This document shows, one piece after another, positions 1-8,423 of a stretch of 40,246 nt of DNA. The stretch covers positions 1 to 40,246 of the forward strand of contig CANIFU010000022.1 of the NCBI GenBank assembly GCA_947466965.1, read 5' to 3'. The stretch comes from Bacteroidota bacterium (lineage in GTDB: Bacteria; Bacteroidota; Bacteroidia; 2-12-FULL-35-15). Position numbers and translations under genes: made by a program. The notes under the pieces were generated by a model. The model saw nothing but the letters and a program-made list of their open reading frames with translations. It was not told the DNA's origin and made no database searches. Position 1 is the first letter of the stretch. Each line of letters starts with the position of its first letter.

Positions 1-253
1 CGTCAAATAAAACATTACTGCTTGCATCTTCCATATTAAAAAACACATCAGGCCCATTTGAAATATCCCAACTTGCGCTACTTCCATCTACGAAAGGCAT
101 AGCTGTAATCTTAACATTGGTTATTTTAAAGTTTGTGTAAACAACAGGAGAAGGAGCCGGTTCATCAGGTTGGGTTTCATCTTTTTTGCATCCTGTGAAA
201 GCTATAACAGAAAATATACTAATCATAGCGAATACTTTAATTGTGTTTTTCAT
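1..253 (-). CDS. N-terminal part of a lipoprotein (truncated by window edge)
   Basis: The reverse strand reads ATG at 253 and stays open for 84 codons to the window edge, so only the N-terminus is present. It begins MKNTIKVFAMISIFSVIAFT-GCKKDE: a basic start, a hydrophobic stretch and a lipobox ending in Cys21, which is a type II signal peptide. Lys-Lys-Asp-Glu right after the Cys resembles the lipoprotein export signal that sends Bacteroidota lipoproteins to the outside of the outer membrane. A Pro/Glu-rich linker follows, then a beta-rich start that includes SSASWDISNGPDVFF; I have seen similar Gly/Trp-Asp-Pro-Asp patterns in C2-like domains of Bacteroidota lipoproteins, but the fragment is too short to assign. 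A good promoter match lies just upstream (275-304). Function unknown. Confidence 0.75.
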   Translation of the reverse strand, partial: MKNTIKVFAMISIFSVIAFTGCKKDETQPDEPAPSPVVYTNFKITNVKITAMPFVDGSSASWDISNGPDVFFNMEDASSNVLFD

Positions 254-274
254 TTGGTTTTAGTTTGGTTAAAG

Positions 275-304
275 CAAAAATATAAATAAAAACAATATGT
301 GCAA
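275..304 (-). promoter_or_regulatory. Bacteroidota-type promoter for the lipoprotein gene at 1-253
   Basis: On the minus strand TTG (302-304) is followed after 19 bases by TATTTTTG (275-282), matching the Bacteroidota -33 TTG / -7 TAnnTTTG consensus with the usual spacing. The -7 element ends 21 bases before the start codon at 253. This is a pattern match only. Confidence 0.55.
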
Positions 305-382
305 ATAATATTATCATTATGAGAAGTAATACTGCACAATATTTTAATGTAAATTAGTCCACTTTTTGTGAATATTCGCCCT

Positions 383-739
383 ATGGTAGTTCATATAGGA
401 AAGATAATACAGAAGTTAGTAAAAGAAAGCGGAATGAGCGTCACCCGCTTTGCTGATGAAGTATATTATTCTCGAAGAAACATCTACGAAATATTTGACA
501 AAAAGACCATAGATACAGGCTTACTAATAAAAATAAGCAAGGTGCTAAAGCAAAATTTATTTCTCAATTATATTTCAGAGGCAGACATTGTTGATTTCAA
601 AAATGCTAAATCGACTAATGAAGAACTTACTGATATTTTAGCTGGATTGAAAAGTGAAGTTCAGAAATTAAAAGACAATAATGTTATTGTCAATAATAAC
701 AACAATATCAGCATTAATAAAAAAACTAAGAAAAAATAG
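383..739 (+). CDS. Small helix-turn-helix (XRE-like) regulator with Asn-rich tail
   Basis: A protein of 118 residues from the ATG at 383; an in-frame GTG at 368 would add five residues. Residues about 5-60 read as a Cro/XRE-type helix-turn-helix: HIGKIIQKLVKESGMSVTRF, then SRRNIYEIFDKKTIDTGLL with a helix-loop-helix spacing, then KISKVLKQNLF. This matches a group of small Bacteroidota regulators with SVxxFA and SRxNVYxIF motifs. The C-terminal half (about 75-100) is Glu/Lys/Leu-rich and could form a short coiled coil; the end is a run of Asn followed by lysines. It stands alone, divergent from the lipoprotein gene at 1-253, which it might control. Target unknown. The HTH call is fairly firm, the role is inference. 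Confidence 0.7.
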   Translation: MVVHIGKIIQKLVKESGMSVTRFADEVYYSRRNIYEIFDKKTIDTGLLIKISKVLKQNLFLNYISEADIVDFKNAKSTNEELTDILAGLKSEVQKLKDNNVIVNNNNNISINKKTKKK

Positions 740-780
740 CATATCAGGATTGCACAAGTGTATCTTTATTACTGCTATCA

Positions 781-1074
781 TTAAAGTCCATTCCTTGAAC
801 CACCGTCCTCAAAGCATAGTTTATCCATCGAGATTTTTTCGACTTCAAGTTCAAAACAGGCATTATCCCAATCAATCAAGATATTGGAGTGGAGTTCAGA
901 AACTACTAAAAAAACGAGAGTCGCTTGGTTATGGGCTTCTTCTCAAGACGACAGTAATTGGTTTGCCTTTTTCATTATACGAAGATCAAGCACATTAGAT
1001 CTTATTGCTGACACCCTTTTTGATTTGCGTTTAATGGCTCGAAAGGCATTGTTATTCCTAATTATTTCGCCTTT
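781..1074 (-). pseudogene. Possible decayed gene, minus strand
   Basis: The 430 bases between the HTH gene and the cold-shock gene contain no convincing intact gene. The best coding-like trace is on the minus strand: one frame is open from 1074 to 946 (43 codons, including RNNNAFRAIKRKSKRVSAIR), broken by a single TGA at 943-945, then open again for 53 codons (including ELEVEKISMDKLCFEDGG) to a TAA at 781-783. Residue composition is protein-like in both halves, but there is no start codon at the head and I do not recognise the family. Plus-strand frames here are Ser-rich and look like shadows. It may be a remnant of a lost gene, or chance. Confidence 0.25.
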
Positions 1075-1131
1075 TTATCAATATATTACAGGGAAAAATA
1101 AAATAATTCGCCCATTACCATTTATTTAGTG

Positions 1132-1139
1132 TATCTTTG
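1132..1139 (+). promoter_or_regulatory. -7 promoter element upstream of the cold-shock gene
   Basis: TATCTTTG fits TAnnTTTG exactly, 33 bases before the start codon at 1173. No clean TTG occurs about 20 bases further upstream (TTC at 1107-1109 is closest), so only the -7 box is supported. Confidence 0.45.
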
Positions 1140-1172
1140 CATTAATTATTAATCAAAATATTATTATCAAAA

Positions 1173-1364
1173 ATGAAAAATGGAATTGTAAAGTTTTTTA
1201 ATGAAACAAAAGGATTTGGTTTTATTAAAGCAAATGACTCAGGTGAAGAATTTTTTGTTCACGTGTCAGGATTGAAAGAAGAAATCCGTCAGAATGACGA
1301 AGTTCTTTTTGAAGTTCAAGAAGGCAAAAAAGGTTTAAATGCTGTAAACGTAAGATTAGCATAA
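1173..1364 (+). CDS. cspA: Cold-shock domain protein (CspA family)
   Basis: A 63-residue protein made of one cold-shock domain, an OB-fold that binds single-stranded RNA and DNA and melts mRNA structure in the cytoplasm. The RNP1 motif KGFGFI and RNP2 motif EFFVHVS are both intact, and the N-terminal NGIVKFFNETKGFG is standard for the family; usual length is 60-75 residues. It is monocistronic: a TAnnTTTG element precedes it and a strong hairpin terminator (1388-1425) follows. Whether it is induced by cold or is a constitutive RNA chaperone cannot be read from the sequence. Gene symbol is by family rather than orthology. Confidence 0.93.
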   Translation: MKNGIVKFFNETKGFGFIKANDSGEEFFVHVSGLKEEIRQNDEVLFEVQEGKKGLNAVNVRLA

Positions 1365-1387
1365 TTATAATCATCTATAATTTACCT

Positions 1388-1425
1388 AAAAAGTCCCGTT
1401 TTTTAATAAAAACGGGACTTTTTTT
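1388..1425 (+). terminator. Rho-independent terminator after the cold-shock gene
   Basis: AAAGTCCCGTTTTT pairs with AAAAACGGGACTTT around a short TAAT loop and runs into a T tract. It lies 24 bases past the stop codon. Confidence 0.85.
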
Positions 1426-1458
1426 GTGCCAAAAATACCTGAAATCCTATAAAATTCT

Positions 1459-1466
1459 TATTTTTG
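1459..1466 (+). promoter_or_regulatory. -7 promoter element upstream of tig
   Basis: TATTTTTG matches TAnnTTTG, 51 bases before the trigger factor start. No TTG at the right spacing, so a partial promoter match only. Confidence 0.4.
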
Positions 1467-1517
1467 TGTCCCTTAAAAAAATAGCATAATTAATTATTCA
1501 TTAAATATAAAATTACA

Positions 1518-2858
1518 ATGAACATTATTCAAGAAAACATTGATGAATTAAACGCAGTATTAAAAGTGAAAGTGATTGCTACTGATTATTTACCTAAAGT
1601 TGAAACAGCTTTAAAAGATTATCAGAAAAAGGCATCTATTCCTGGATTTCGTCCTGGAAAAGTACCTGCAGGCATGATCAAGAAAATGTATGGTAAATCT
1701 GTAATGGTAGAGGAGATAAATAAATTGTTGAATGATTCATTATATAAATATTTAAACGAAAATAAAATTGAAGTGCTTGGTAATCCATTGCCTAAAGCCG
1801 ATAGCATGATTGATTGGGATAACCAGCAGGAATTCGAATTCCTTTATGAAATGGGTTTGGCTCCTAAATTTAATGTGGAACTTTCTGCCAAAGATAAATT
1901 CTCTTTTCAAACTGTAAAAGTAGATGATGAATTGGTGAACAAGTACATGACGGATATTGCAAAGCGTTACGGTAAAGTTGAAAATGTAGAGGTTTCTGAA
2001 GAAACAGATTTGTTGAATGGTGATTTTGTAGAATTGGAAACAAACGGTGAAATTTTAGCCGGAGGGGTTTTCAAAACAGGTTCTTTGTTTTTAGATAGAG
2101 TAAAGGATGAAACAACAAAAAAAGCCTTGATCGGCTTGAAAAACGATGATAAAGTAGTAGTGGAGGCTCAGAAATTAGCTGAAAATCCGGATGACCTTGC
2201 CGCTTTATTGGGTATTGATAAAGCTCAGGCAGAAACGTTGAATTCTAAATTACAATTCACTGTAAAAGGGATCAGTAGATTAGCAGCAGCTGAAATTAAT
2301 CAGGAGTTCTTTAATAAAATTTATGGTGAAGGCAACGTTACTAGCGAAGAAGAATTTAAAGCCAAGATCAAGGATGAATTGGGGAATATGTTTGTGAATG
2401 ACAGTGATCGTAAATTCTATAATGACGTAGTGGAGCACTTAATGAATAAGATTAATTTCGACCTACCAACTGCATTTTTGAAAAGATGGATCGTTGCGGC
2501 AAATGAAAAGCCTGTAACTTTTGAACAGGTTGAGGCTGAATTTGATAATTATTCAAAAGGTTTGAAATGGCAATTGATCGAGAATAAGATTATTAAGGAT
2601 AACGAAATTCAAGTATCGAACGAAGAAGTTGTTGAACACACAAAAGAATTAATCCTTCAGCAGTTTGCTCAAATGGGACAAGGGAATATGGGTGATGAAG
2701 AATTAAATCAAACCGCTCAGCGTGTACTTTCCAATCAGGAAGAAGCAAAGAAGCTGTATGAAAAATTGTATGGACAAAAAGTTATGACACTGTTTAAAAC
2801 TAAATTTACTCTGGAAAACAAGGAAGTTGCGTATGATGATTTTTTTAAAAAGGCTTAA
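1518..2858 (+). CDS. tig: Trigger factor, ribosome-associated chaperone
   Basis: A 446-residue trigger factor, close to the usual length. It docks at the ribosomal tunnel exit and shields nascent chains. The ribosome-binding signature GFRPGKVP sits at about residues 42-49 and is followed by IKKMYGKSVMVEE, as in the family's N-terminal domain. The middle, where the FKBP-type PPIase domain sits in enterobacteria, is divergent here, as is common in Bacteroidota; I would not assume isomerase activity. The C-terminal substrate-holding arms are alpha-helical and Glu/Lys-rich. The neighbours clpP and clpX lie directly downstream, the classic tig-clpP-clpX order linking folding to proteolysis. There are 92 bases between tig and clpP without a clear terminator, so co-transcription is likely. 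Confidence 0.92.
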   Translation: MNIIQENIDELNAVLKVKVIATDYLPKVETALKDYQKKASIPGFRPGKVPAGMIKKMYGKSVMVEEINKLLNDSLYKYLNENKIEVLGNPLPKADSMIDWDNQQEFEFLYEMGLAPKFNVELSAKDKFSFQTVKVDDELVNKYMTDIAKRYGKVENVEVSEETDLLNGDFVELETNGEILAGGVFKTGSLFLDRVKDETTKKALIGLKNDDKVVVEAQKLAENPDDLAALLGIDKAQAETLNSKLQFTVKGISRLAAAEINQEFFNKIYGEGNVTSEEEFKAKIKDELGNMFVNDSDRKFYNDVVEHLMNKINFDLPTAFLKRWIVAANEKPVTFEQVEAEFDNYSKGLKWQLIENKIIKDNEIQVSNEEVVEHTKELILQQFAQMGQGNMGDEELNQTAQRVLSNQEEAKKLYEKLYGQKVMTLFKTKFTLENKEVAYDDFFKKA

Positions 2859-2950
2859 ACTGCCCAATCGTAAATAAAATTTTTTAGGTCTGTTATTTGT
2901 TTGTATTTTTAAACAATAAACATTCATTTTTAAACTCTAAACTATAACAT

Positions 2951-3625
2951 ATGTTTAATAACAACGAATTCAGAAAATATGCTGTAAAGCACAAAGGCAT
3001 CAATGGTAATACGTTTGATTCCTACACAAAACATAACATTTCTAATGTTACGCCTTATATTATTGAAGAACGTCAGTTAAACGTTACTCAAATGGATGTT
3101 TTTTCTCGATTAATGATGGATCGCGTGATTTTTTTAGGTACCGGTATTGATGATCAGGTTGCTAACATTATTCAGGCGCAGCTTTTGTTTCTTCAATCTG
3201 TTGATGCAAAAAAAGATATCCAGATTTATTTAAACAGTCCGGGTGGCTCTGTATACGCGGGTTTAGGTATTTATGATACCATGCAGTATATCACTCCCGA
3301 CGTTGCTACTATTTGTACTGGGATGGCTGCTTCAATGGGTGCAGTATTAATGTGTGCGGGTGCAAAAGGGAAACGCGCTGCTTTAAAACATGCGCGTGTA
3401 ATGATTCACCAGCCATTGGGAGGGGCAGAAGGACAAGCTTCTGATATTGAAATCACTGCTCGTGAAATTCAAAAATTGAAAAAAGAATTATATGACATTA
3501 TTGCAAATCATAGCGGACAAACGTATGAAAAAGTTTGGGCGGATAGTGACCGTGACTACTGGATGACTGCTGAAGAAGCAAAAGCATACGGTATGGTTGA
3601 TGAAGTTTTAACGAAATCAAAATAA
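2951..3625 (+). CDS. clpP: ATP-dependent Clp protease, proteolytic subunit ClpP
   Basis: A 224-residue serine protease subunit that forms a double heptameric chamber and degrades substrates delivered by ClpX. The fold markers are present in order: [19 protein letters not shown]; the nucleophile Ser in GMAASMGA; the catalytic His in [11 protein letters not shown]; and the Asp region [20 protein letters not shown]. The N-terminal ~30 residues ([12 protein letters not shown]) extend beyond the mature core and probably include a propeptide, usually removed by self-cleavage. Cytoplasmic. Sits between tig and clpX. Confidence 0.96.
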   Translation: MFNNNEFRKYAVKHKGINGNTFDSYTKHNISNVTPYIIEERQLNVTQMDVFSRLMMDRVIFLGTGIDDQVANIIQAQLLFLQSVDAKKDIQIYLNSPGGSVYAGLGIYDTMQYITPDVATICTGMAASMGAVLMCAGAKGKRAALKHARVMIHQPLGGAEGQASDIEITAREIQKLKKELYDIIANHSGQTYEKVWADSDRDYWMTAEEAKAYGMVDEVLTKSK

Positions 3626-3656
3626 GTTTCGGAGAGAAAATATATTTAAAGTAGTT

Positions 3657-3686
3657 ATGCCGTGCTCCGCACGGCATCTGCTTTTT
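3657..3686 (+). terminator. Hairpin between clpP and clpX (terminator or attenuator)
   Basis: ATGCCGTGC and GCACGGCAT form a perfect nine-base stem around a three-base loop, followed after four bases by TTTTT. It may end part of the tig-clpP transcripts, or shield a processed 3' end, making clpX expression partly independent. Confidence 0.55.
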
Positions 3687-3717
3687 AGTATGTTCTGCAT
3701 CACATTTTTATTAATAA

Positions 3718-3737
3718 AGTATTTCCCTGAAAATACT
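3718..3737 (+). promoter_or_regulatory. Small inverted repeat just upstream of clpX
   Basis: AGTATTT and AAATACT flank CCCTGA, forming a possible seven-base-pair hairpin 17 bases before the clpX start codon. It could affect translation or bind a regulator; there is no direct support beyond the symmetry. Confidence 0.3.
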
Positions 3738-3754
3738 GCATAAATTTTAAAAAA

Positions 3755-5002
3755 ATGGCAAAAGAAGAAAAAGATATTAAATGTTCGTTTTGTGGTCGCA
3801 CAAAAAAAGATACAGATGTGTTAATAGCCGGAATTACCGGACACATCTGTAATCACTGTGTTACTCAAGCGCAAACAATTGTGAAGGATGAAGTTGGTGC
3901 TAAAAACTCGTCTAATTTTAATGCCGTTCAATTGTTAAAACCTATTGAGATAAAAAATCACCTCGATGAGTATGTTATCGGACAGAATGAGGCAAAAAAA
4001 GTTCTTTCTGTTGCTGTTTATAACCATTACAAGCGGTTAATATTAAATCAGTCTAAGACAACGTCCAAGGATGAAATAGAGGTGGATAAGTCGAATGTGA
4101 TTATGATTGGTGAAACAGGTACAGGAAAAACCTTGCTAGCCCGCACCATTGCAAAAGTATTGAATGTTCCTTTCTGTATTGCTGATGCTACCGTTTTAAC
4201 GGAAGCGGGTTACGTTGGTGAAGATGTGGAAAGTATTTTATCCCGTTTATTGCAAGCTGCAGATTTTGATGTGGCAGCTGCAGAAAGAGGGATCGTATTT
4301 ATTGATGAGATTGATAAAATTGCCCGTAAAAGTGATAACCCTTCCATTACGCGTGACGTTTCAGGTGAAGGTGTGCAGCAAGGATTACTGAAATTATTGG
4401 AAGGTTCTACTGTTGGTGTTCCTCCGCAAGGTGGAAGAAAGCATCCCGAACAAAAAATGATTCAGGTAAATACTAAGAATATTTTATTTATTTGCGGAGG
4501 CGCATTTGACGGGATTACCCGGAATATCGGAAACCGATTGAGTACGCAAGCAATCGGATATTCTGTAAATAACGAAACCACGGATGTTGATAAAGATAAT
4601 TTGTTGCAATATGTATCACCACAGGATTTAAAAAGTTTCGGTTTGATCCCCGAGTTGATCGGACGATTACCAGTTTTAACGTATCTGAATCCATTGGATG
4701 CGGATACTTTGTTACGTATCCTCAGTGAGCCAAAGAACGCCTTGATTAAACAATACACACACCTTTTTGAGATGGATGGTGTTAAAATTAAATTTGAAAA
4801 AGGAGTTCTTGATTTTATTGTTGAGAAAGCAATGGAATTTAAATTGGGCGCACGTGGATTACGTTCTATTTGTGAAGCAATCTTGATGGATATGATGTTT
4901 GATACTCCATCTGATACTTCAATTAAAGAAGTGAATGTTACACTTCGTTACGCTAAAGATAAATTAAAGAAATCGACGTTGAATAAATTAAAGGTTGCTT
5001 AG
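3755..5002 (+). CDS. clpX: ATP-dependent Clp protease, unfoldase subunit ClpX
   Basis: A 415-residue AAA+ unfoldase that recognises tagged substrates and threads them into ClpP. The N-terminal zinc-binding domain has the four cysteines as CSFC and CNHC (residues about 10-37). The AAA+ module shows Walker A GETGTGKT, Walker [11 protein letters not shown], the pore-loop region [11 protein letters not shown], and the sensor-2 motif GARGLR near the C-terminus. Length is normal for the family. Expected in the cytoplasm. It lies downstream of clpP in the same direction with two hairpins in between, and ends at a strong terminator. Confidence 0.97.
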   Translation: MAKEEKDIKCSFCGRTKKDTDVLIAGITGHICNHCVTQAQTIVKDEVGAKNSSNFNAVQLLKPIEIKNHLDEYVIGQNEAKKVLSVAVYNHYKRLILNQSKTTSKDEIEVDKSNVIMIGETGTGKTLLARTIAKVLNVPFCIADATVLTEAGYVGEDVESILSRLLQAADFDVAAAERGIVFIDEIDKIARKSDNPSITRDVSGEGVQQGLLKLLEGSTVGVPPQGGRKHPEQKMIQVNTKNILFICGGAFDGITRNIGNRLSTQAIGYSVNNETTDVDKDNLLQYVSPQDLKSFGLIPELIGRLPVLTYLNPLDADTLLRILSEPKNALIKQYTHLFEMDGVKIKFEKGVLDFIVEKAMEFKLGARGLRSICEAILMDMMFDTPSDTSIKEVNVTLRYAKDKLKKSTLNKLKVA

Positions 5003-5030
5003 TTTTTTAATTTAAAATAAAAGTCATAAA

Positions 5031-5072
5031 AACAAAGAGCCTCCTGCAAAGTTGCAGGAGGCTCTTTGTTTT
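5031..5072. terminator. Strong bidirectional terminator between clpX and the convergent lipoprotein gene
   Basis: AACAAAGAGCCTCCTGCAA pairs perfectly with TTGCAGGAGGCTCTTTGTT around a one-to-three-base loop; T-rich sequence follows on the plus strand and the A-rich flank gives T on the minus strand. It can serve both clpX and the gene ending at 5085. Confidence 0.88.
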
Positions 5073-5084
5073 ATAAAAATAGTG

Positions 5085-5900
5085 TTAAAGTGCTATATTA
5101 TAAACAACACCATTTATGGTGACTGTTGCGGCATTGTCGCAATCCCCATTCCCAAAATCCACATAACGTGAAGCCAAATTAATGGGTGATAATACCAATG
5201 CTCCTTTTTGTATAAACGGACAATTAACTGCTATTATCAGTGGGTTGTAAATGGTAACATTAAATCCATTCCCATTAATTCCTGTTCCGCTGGCCGAACC
5301 AACAATTGAATACACATCATCTAATGGATTTGTGATGGTGCTTTCTCCAGCAATCCATTCACGAGTTCGTGTTGAATTCCAGGTGATTGTTCCGTTAGAA
5401 GTGGTGATACTTGCATTTTGAACATTAATGCTGTAACTTAAATTTCCACTCGCATTGTGACCATTGTTTGTTATAGTATGTGTTCCTACCTGAACTAAGT
5501 TATTGTTGTGATGATAGCCAAGCAATGAAATACTTATTACAGTTAATGAATCACGGTAGCGACCACTAAAGGAAGCAATGATTTTTCCTCTTCTAGCATT
5601 CCCATCTGCTCCATAACAATTTGTTGGACCAAAATCAATGGTCAATGTTTTTGGCCATGATGCTGTACCAATAGAATCAACTGTAAATGTTGCACAACCT
5701 GCAACTCTTAATAGAGATGTTGAATCGGTGAATTCGCCTATTGATTTTAAAACCCCTGCAAATGTACTTTCTGCAATTGCATTGTCACGAGAAGATGTTG
5801 TTTCTGTGTCTTGATCTCTGTCGTTTTTTTTACAGGAATTAAAAGTAGCAGAAATAAAAACGGACAAAGCAATAATTACAATTCGATTGATGGTTTTCAT
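5085..5900 (-). CDS. Lipoprotein of unknown function, paralogue of the next gene
   Basis: A 271-residue protein with a type II signal peptide ending in FNSC-KKND (Cys23); the Lys-Lys-Asn-Asp after it fits surface-exported Bacteroidota lipoproteins. The body is beta-rich with many Thr, Asn and Gly. Two similar motifs suggest an internal duplication: GCATF ... IDFGPTNCYG in the first half and NCPF ... VDFGNGDCDN at the end, each pairing a Cys with a DFGxxxC motif. It aligns along its whole length with the protein at 5996-6832 (shared WPKT-DFG-TNC, RRG, and C-terminal DGD/NAAT-YNI patterns), so the two are tandem duplicates. I do not recognise a named family or an enzyme motif. Possibly an adhesin-like or metal-binding surface protein, which is inference. 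Confidence 0.8.
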   Translation of the reverse strand: MKTINRIVIIALSVFISATFNSCKKNDRDQDTETTSSRDNAIAESTFAGVLKSIGEFTDSTSLLRVAGCATFTVDSIGTASWPKTLTIDFGPTNCYGADGNARRGKIIASFSGRYRDSLTVISISLLGYHHNNNLVQVGTHTITNNGHNASGNLSYSINVQNASITTSNGTITWNSTRTREWIAGESTITNPLDDVYSIVGSASGTGINGNGFNVTIYNPLIIAVNCPFIQKGALVLSPINLASRYVDFGNGDCDNAATVTINGVVYNIAL

Positions 5901-5939
5901 TGTTGAATAATTTAAAATGTCATTCAGGTTCTAAAAGAT

Positions 5940-5956
5940 TTTCGGTTCAACCGAAA
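5940..5956 (-). terminator. Small perfect hairpin between the two paralogous lipoprotein genes
   Basis: TTTCGGTT and AACCGAAA flank one base and lie 39 bases past the stop of the upstream lipoprotein gene. The minus strand downstream reads ATCTTTT, so termination is possible but weak. Confidence 0.4.
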
Positions 5957-5995
5957 TGGCAGAAATCGTTTTCATTTAGAAAAGTATTCTGGTTT

Positions 5996-6832
5996 TTAAT
6001 ACATTGAAATATTATACGTTGTGCCGTCTAAAGTAGCCGTAGCGTCTCCATCACAAGCACCAGCACCATAATCAAAAACGATTGGGTAAGTAGGATAACT
6101 TCCAAGTGTTAATGTAAAATTTCCACTCACGATCCAATGACAGCCAATGTTTACACGCAAATCAGTGTTTGTCACAATTGTGTAAGATTCGCCTGACATT
6201 GAAACGCCATTTGCAGAACCTCTTATCAAATAAACGTCATCAAAAATATTGAAGTTCGTAAGGTAACCTGCAAAAAATTCACGATCCTGATTGGTATTCC
6301 AAGTGCTTGATTGTCCGTTTGTAGGATGCGTAATGATTGCGCCACTTACAGTTACATTATAAACTAAGTGACCGGCAGCATTGTTTCCTTTGTTTTTAAT
6401 CACTTGAGTGCCTTGTATGTGATAATCGTTGTGATAATAATTGGTAAGTGTAACTGTAATAACAGTACCAGAATCAAGATAGGGGCCAGAGAAAACAGCA
6501 GTAATGGTACCTCTTCTGTAGTTAAAATCAGAACCTAAACAATTGGTTGTACCAAAATCAATCACCACCGTTTTTGGCCAATTAACTAAATCAAAAGGAG
6601 CGATAGAAGCAGTTGCGCAACCTGCAGGAGATCGCAAGGCATTTGAACTATCTGTTACCGTACTTATTTGTTTCCAAATTCCTGCGAAAGCACTTTCTGC
6701 ATTTGCATTATCAGTAGCTGAAGATGCGTTTTTTGGTTTGGGATCTTCTTCCTTTTTACATCCTGTATAAAGGATAGATGTCAGCGCAATAAATGTTGCT
6801 GCTGCGAAAATTTGAAGGGTTGTTTTTTTCAT
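5996..6832 (-). CDS. Lipoprotein of unknown function, paralogue of the downstream gene
   Basis: A 278-residue lipoprotein from the ATG at 6832; an in-frame ATG at 6862 would add ten charged residues before the signal peptide, which is less likely. The leader MKKTTLQIFAAATFIALTS ends at TGC-KKEED, a lipobox with an acidic/lysine export tag. It shares its layout with the gene downstream: a linker with SATDNANAESAFAGIW, then AGCATA, NWPKTVVIDFGTTNC, YRRGTI, and a closing half with IGCHWI and FDYGAGACDGDATATL. The conserved cysteines could form two disulfides in the periplasm or on the surface. Located 32 bases after folA, so it may be read through from the folate genes, although a functional link is not evident. 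Confidence 0.8.
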   Translation of the reverse strand: MKKTTLQIFAAATFIALTSILYTGCKKEEDPKPKNASSATDNANAESAFAGIWKQISTVTDSSNALRSPAGCATASIAPFDLVNWPKTVVIDFGTTNCLGSDFNYRRGTITAVFSGPYLDSGTVITVTLTNYYHNDYHIQGTQVIKNKGNNAAGHLVYNVTVSGAIITHPTNGQSSTWNTNQDREFFAGYLTNFNIFDDVYLIRGSANGVSMSGESYTIVTNTDLRVNIGCHWIVSGNFTLTLGSYPTYPIVFDYGAGACDGDATATLDGTTYNISMY

Positions 6833-6864
6833 AGTTAACGTTTTTTGTTTTATTAATTTCAAAA

Positions 6865-7365
6865 TTAAGCAATTTTATCGAAAATAAGAAAATCGTATTC
6901 GTATTTGTTCATTTCGTCTGTAATGCCTTTTGATCGGTGAGTTTCTTTCCAAATTTCAGTAGTCAATTCAGGAAAAAAAGCATCACCTTCAAACGTGGAA
7001 TAAATTTTTGTCAGATAAACTCTGTCTGCTAAATGTAAACTCTGCTTATAAATTTCAGCACCTCCAATTATAAAAATTTCATCATCCCCTGTTGCACTTG
7101 CTTTCTTCAAAGCGTCTTCAATGGAGCTCACAACAATCGCTCCGGGAGCTGTATAATTTGTTTGTCTGCTTACAACAATATTTGTTCTATTCGGAAGTGG
7201 CCGAAACTTTTCAGGAATCGATTCATAGTTTTTTCTTCCAGTAATGATGATGTGCCCCGTAGTTTTTTCTTTAAAGAATTTCATATCGGCAGGTAAATGC
7301 CAAATCAAAGTATTGTCTTTCCCTATGACATTGTTTTCTGCTGTTGCAACAATTATGGAGATCAT
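6865..7365 (-). CDS. folA: Dihydrofolate reductase
   Basis: A 166-residue enzyme that reduces dihydrofolate to tetrahydrofolate with NADPH in the cytoplasm. The N-terminal strand MISIIVATAENNVIGKDN and the substrate loop LIWHLPADMKFFK with the catalytic Asp are typical, as are ITGRKNYESIP and the cofactor motif FIIGGAEIYK. Length matches bacterial DHFR. It lies downstream of thyA, which makes dihydrofolate while producing dTMP, so the pair closes the thymidylate cycle. The 154-base gap to thyA holds no recognised element apart from a weak AT-rich hairpin (7402-7415). This enzyme is the trimethoprim target; no obvious resistance change is visible by eye. Confidence 0.96.
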   Translation of the reverse strand: MISIIVATAENNVIGKDNTLIWHLPADMKFFKEKTTGHIIITGRKNYESIPEKFRPLPNRTNIVVSRQTNYTAPGAIVVSSIEDALKKASATGDDEIFIIGGAEIYKQSLHLADRVYLTKIYSTFEGDAFFPELTTEIWKETHRSKGITDEMNKYEYDFLIFDKIA

Positions 7366-7519
7366 ATCTTTCTTTTATTATGGAAAGTTGAAGATGAATA
7401 TGTTTGTAAACAAACTATAATTATTTCTTTATAACTTAAAACGACTGTCAATTATTGTGATCAGGCATTTATTTTAATAGCTATCCGTTTAAAGGGTTGT
7501 TCTATTAATTGAGTTTAAA

Positions 7520-8314
7520 CTATATCGCAACCGCAGCTTTAATGTGTGGATGCGGATCGTATCCTTCAAGAGCAAAATCTTCAAATGTAAATCCGAAAAT
7601 ATCTTTTATCTCCGGATTTATTTTTAATGTCGGAAGTTTACGCAAGTCGCGTGATAATTGCAAATTTGCTTGTTCAATATGATTGGAGTATAAATGGGCA
7701 TCTCCCAATGTGTGAATAAATTCACCTGCTTGCAGCTCACAAACCTGAGCAACCATCATTGTTAAAATAGCATATGAAGCTATATTAAAAGGAACGCCTA
7801 AAAAGATATCGGCACTCCGTTGATACAATTGGCAACTTAATTTTCCATCAGCTACATAAAATTGAAAAAATGCATGGCAGGGAGGTAATTTCATTTTGTC
7901 TATTTCACCAACATTCCAAGCACTCACTATCATTCGTCTGCTGTCGGGATTGTTTTTTATTTGATTGATCACTTGTGTAATCTGATCAATGTGTCTTCCG
8001 TCTGCGCTAGGCCAGCTGCGCCATTGTGAGCCATAAACAGGGCCTAAATTGCCATTCTCATCAGCCCATTCATCCCATATACTAACACCATTATCTTTTA
8101 AATATTTGATATTGGTATCACCTTTTAAGAACCAAAGCAATTCGTGCAAGATAGATTTCATATGCACTTTTTTTGTGGTCATCATCGGAAAACCTTCCTG
8201 TAGATCGAAACGCATCTGATATCCGAAAACGCTAATGGTTCCTGTTCCTGTTCGGTCTGTTTTTGTAGCACCTTTTTCTAAAACATGGCGCATTAAATCG
8301 TGGTATTGTTTCAT
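7520..8314 (-). CDS. thyA: Thymidylate synthase
   Basis: A 264-residue enzyme, the same length as E. coli ThyA, that methylates dUMP to dTMP with methylene-tetrahydrofolate. The catalytic cysteine is in [20 protein letters not shown], followed by [20 protein letters not shown], one of the most conserved stretches known. The N-terminal [21 protein letters not shown]-type phosphate-binding Arg region is present ([14 protein letters not shown]). Its neighbours are folA (recycling) and a nucleoside permease (salvage). Because thyA is present, a flavin-dependent ThyX is not expected. Confidence 0.97.
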   Translation of the reverse strand: MKQYHDLMRHVLEKGATKTDRTGTGTISVFGYQMRFDLQEGFPMMTTKKVHMKSILHELLWFLKGDTNIKYLKDNGVSIWDEWADENGNLGPVYGSQWRSWPSADGRHIDQITQVINQIKNNPDSRRMIVSAWNVGEIDKMKLPPCHAFFQFYVADGKLSCQLYQRSADIFLGVPFNIASYAILTMMVAQVCELQAGEFIHTLGDAHLYSNHIEQANLQLSRDLRKLPTLKINPEIKDIFGFTFEDFALEGYDPHPHIKAAVAI

Positions 8315-8423
8315 GGTATGGATAACGAATTTTTACGAATATAAAAGTACTTCGATTTTTGCCTCATTATGAAGGAGCAGAAATGTTAATATTCACAAAG
8401 TATTAACGAAAAAGGAAAGAGGG

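Noticed and set aside
681-1129. Two overlapping plus-strand open frames in the gap after the HTH gene
   Set aside because: They begin with TTG codons, are Ser- and Trp-rich and mirror the better minus-strand trace; no family resemblance.
6833-6862. Earlier start for the second lipoprotein
   Set aside because: It would put ten charged residues before the hydrophobic leader; the ATG at 6832 gives a standard type II signal.
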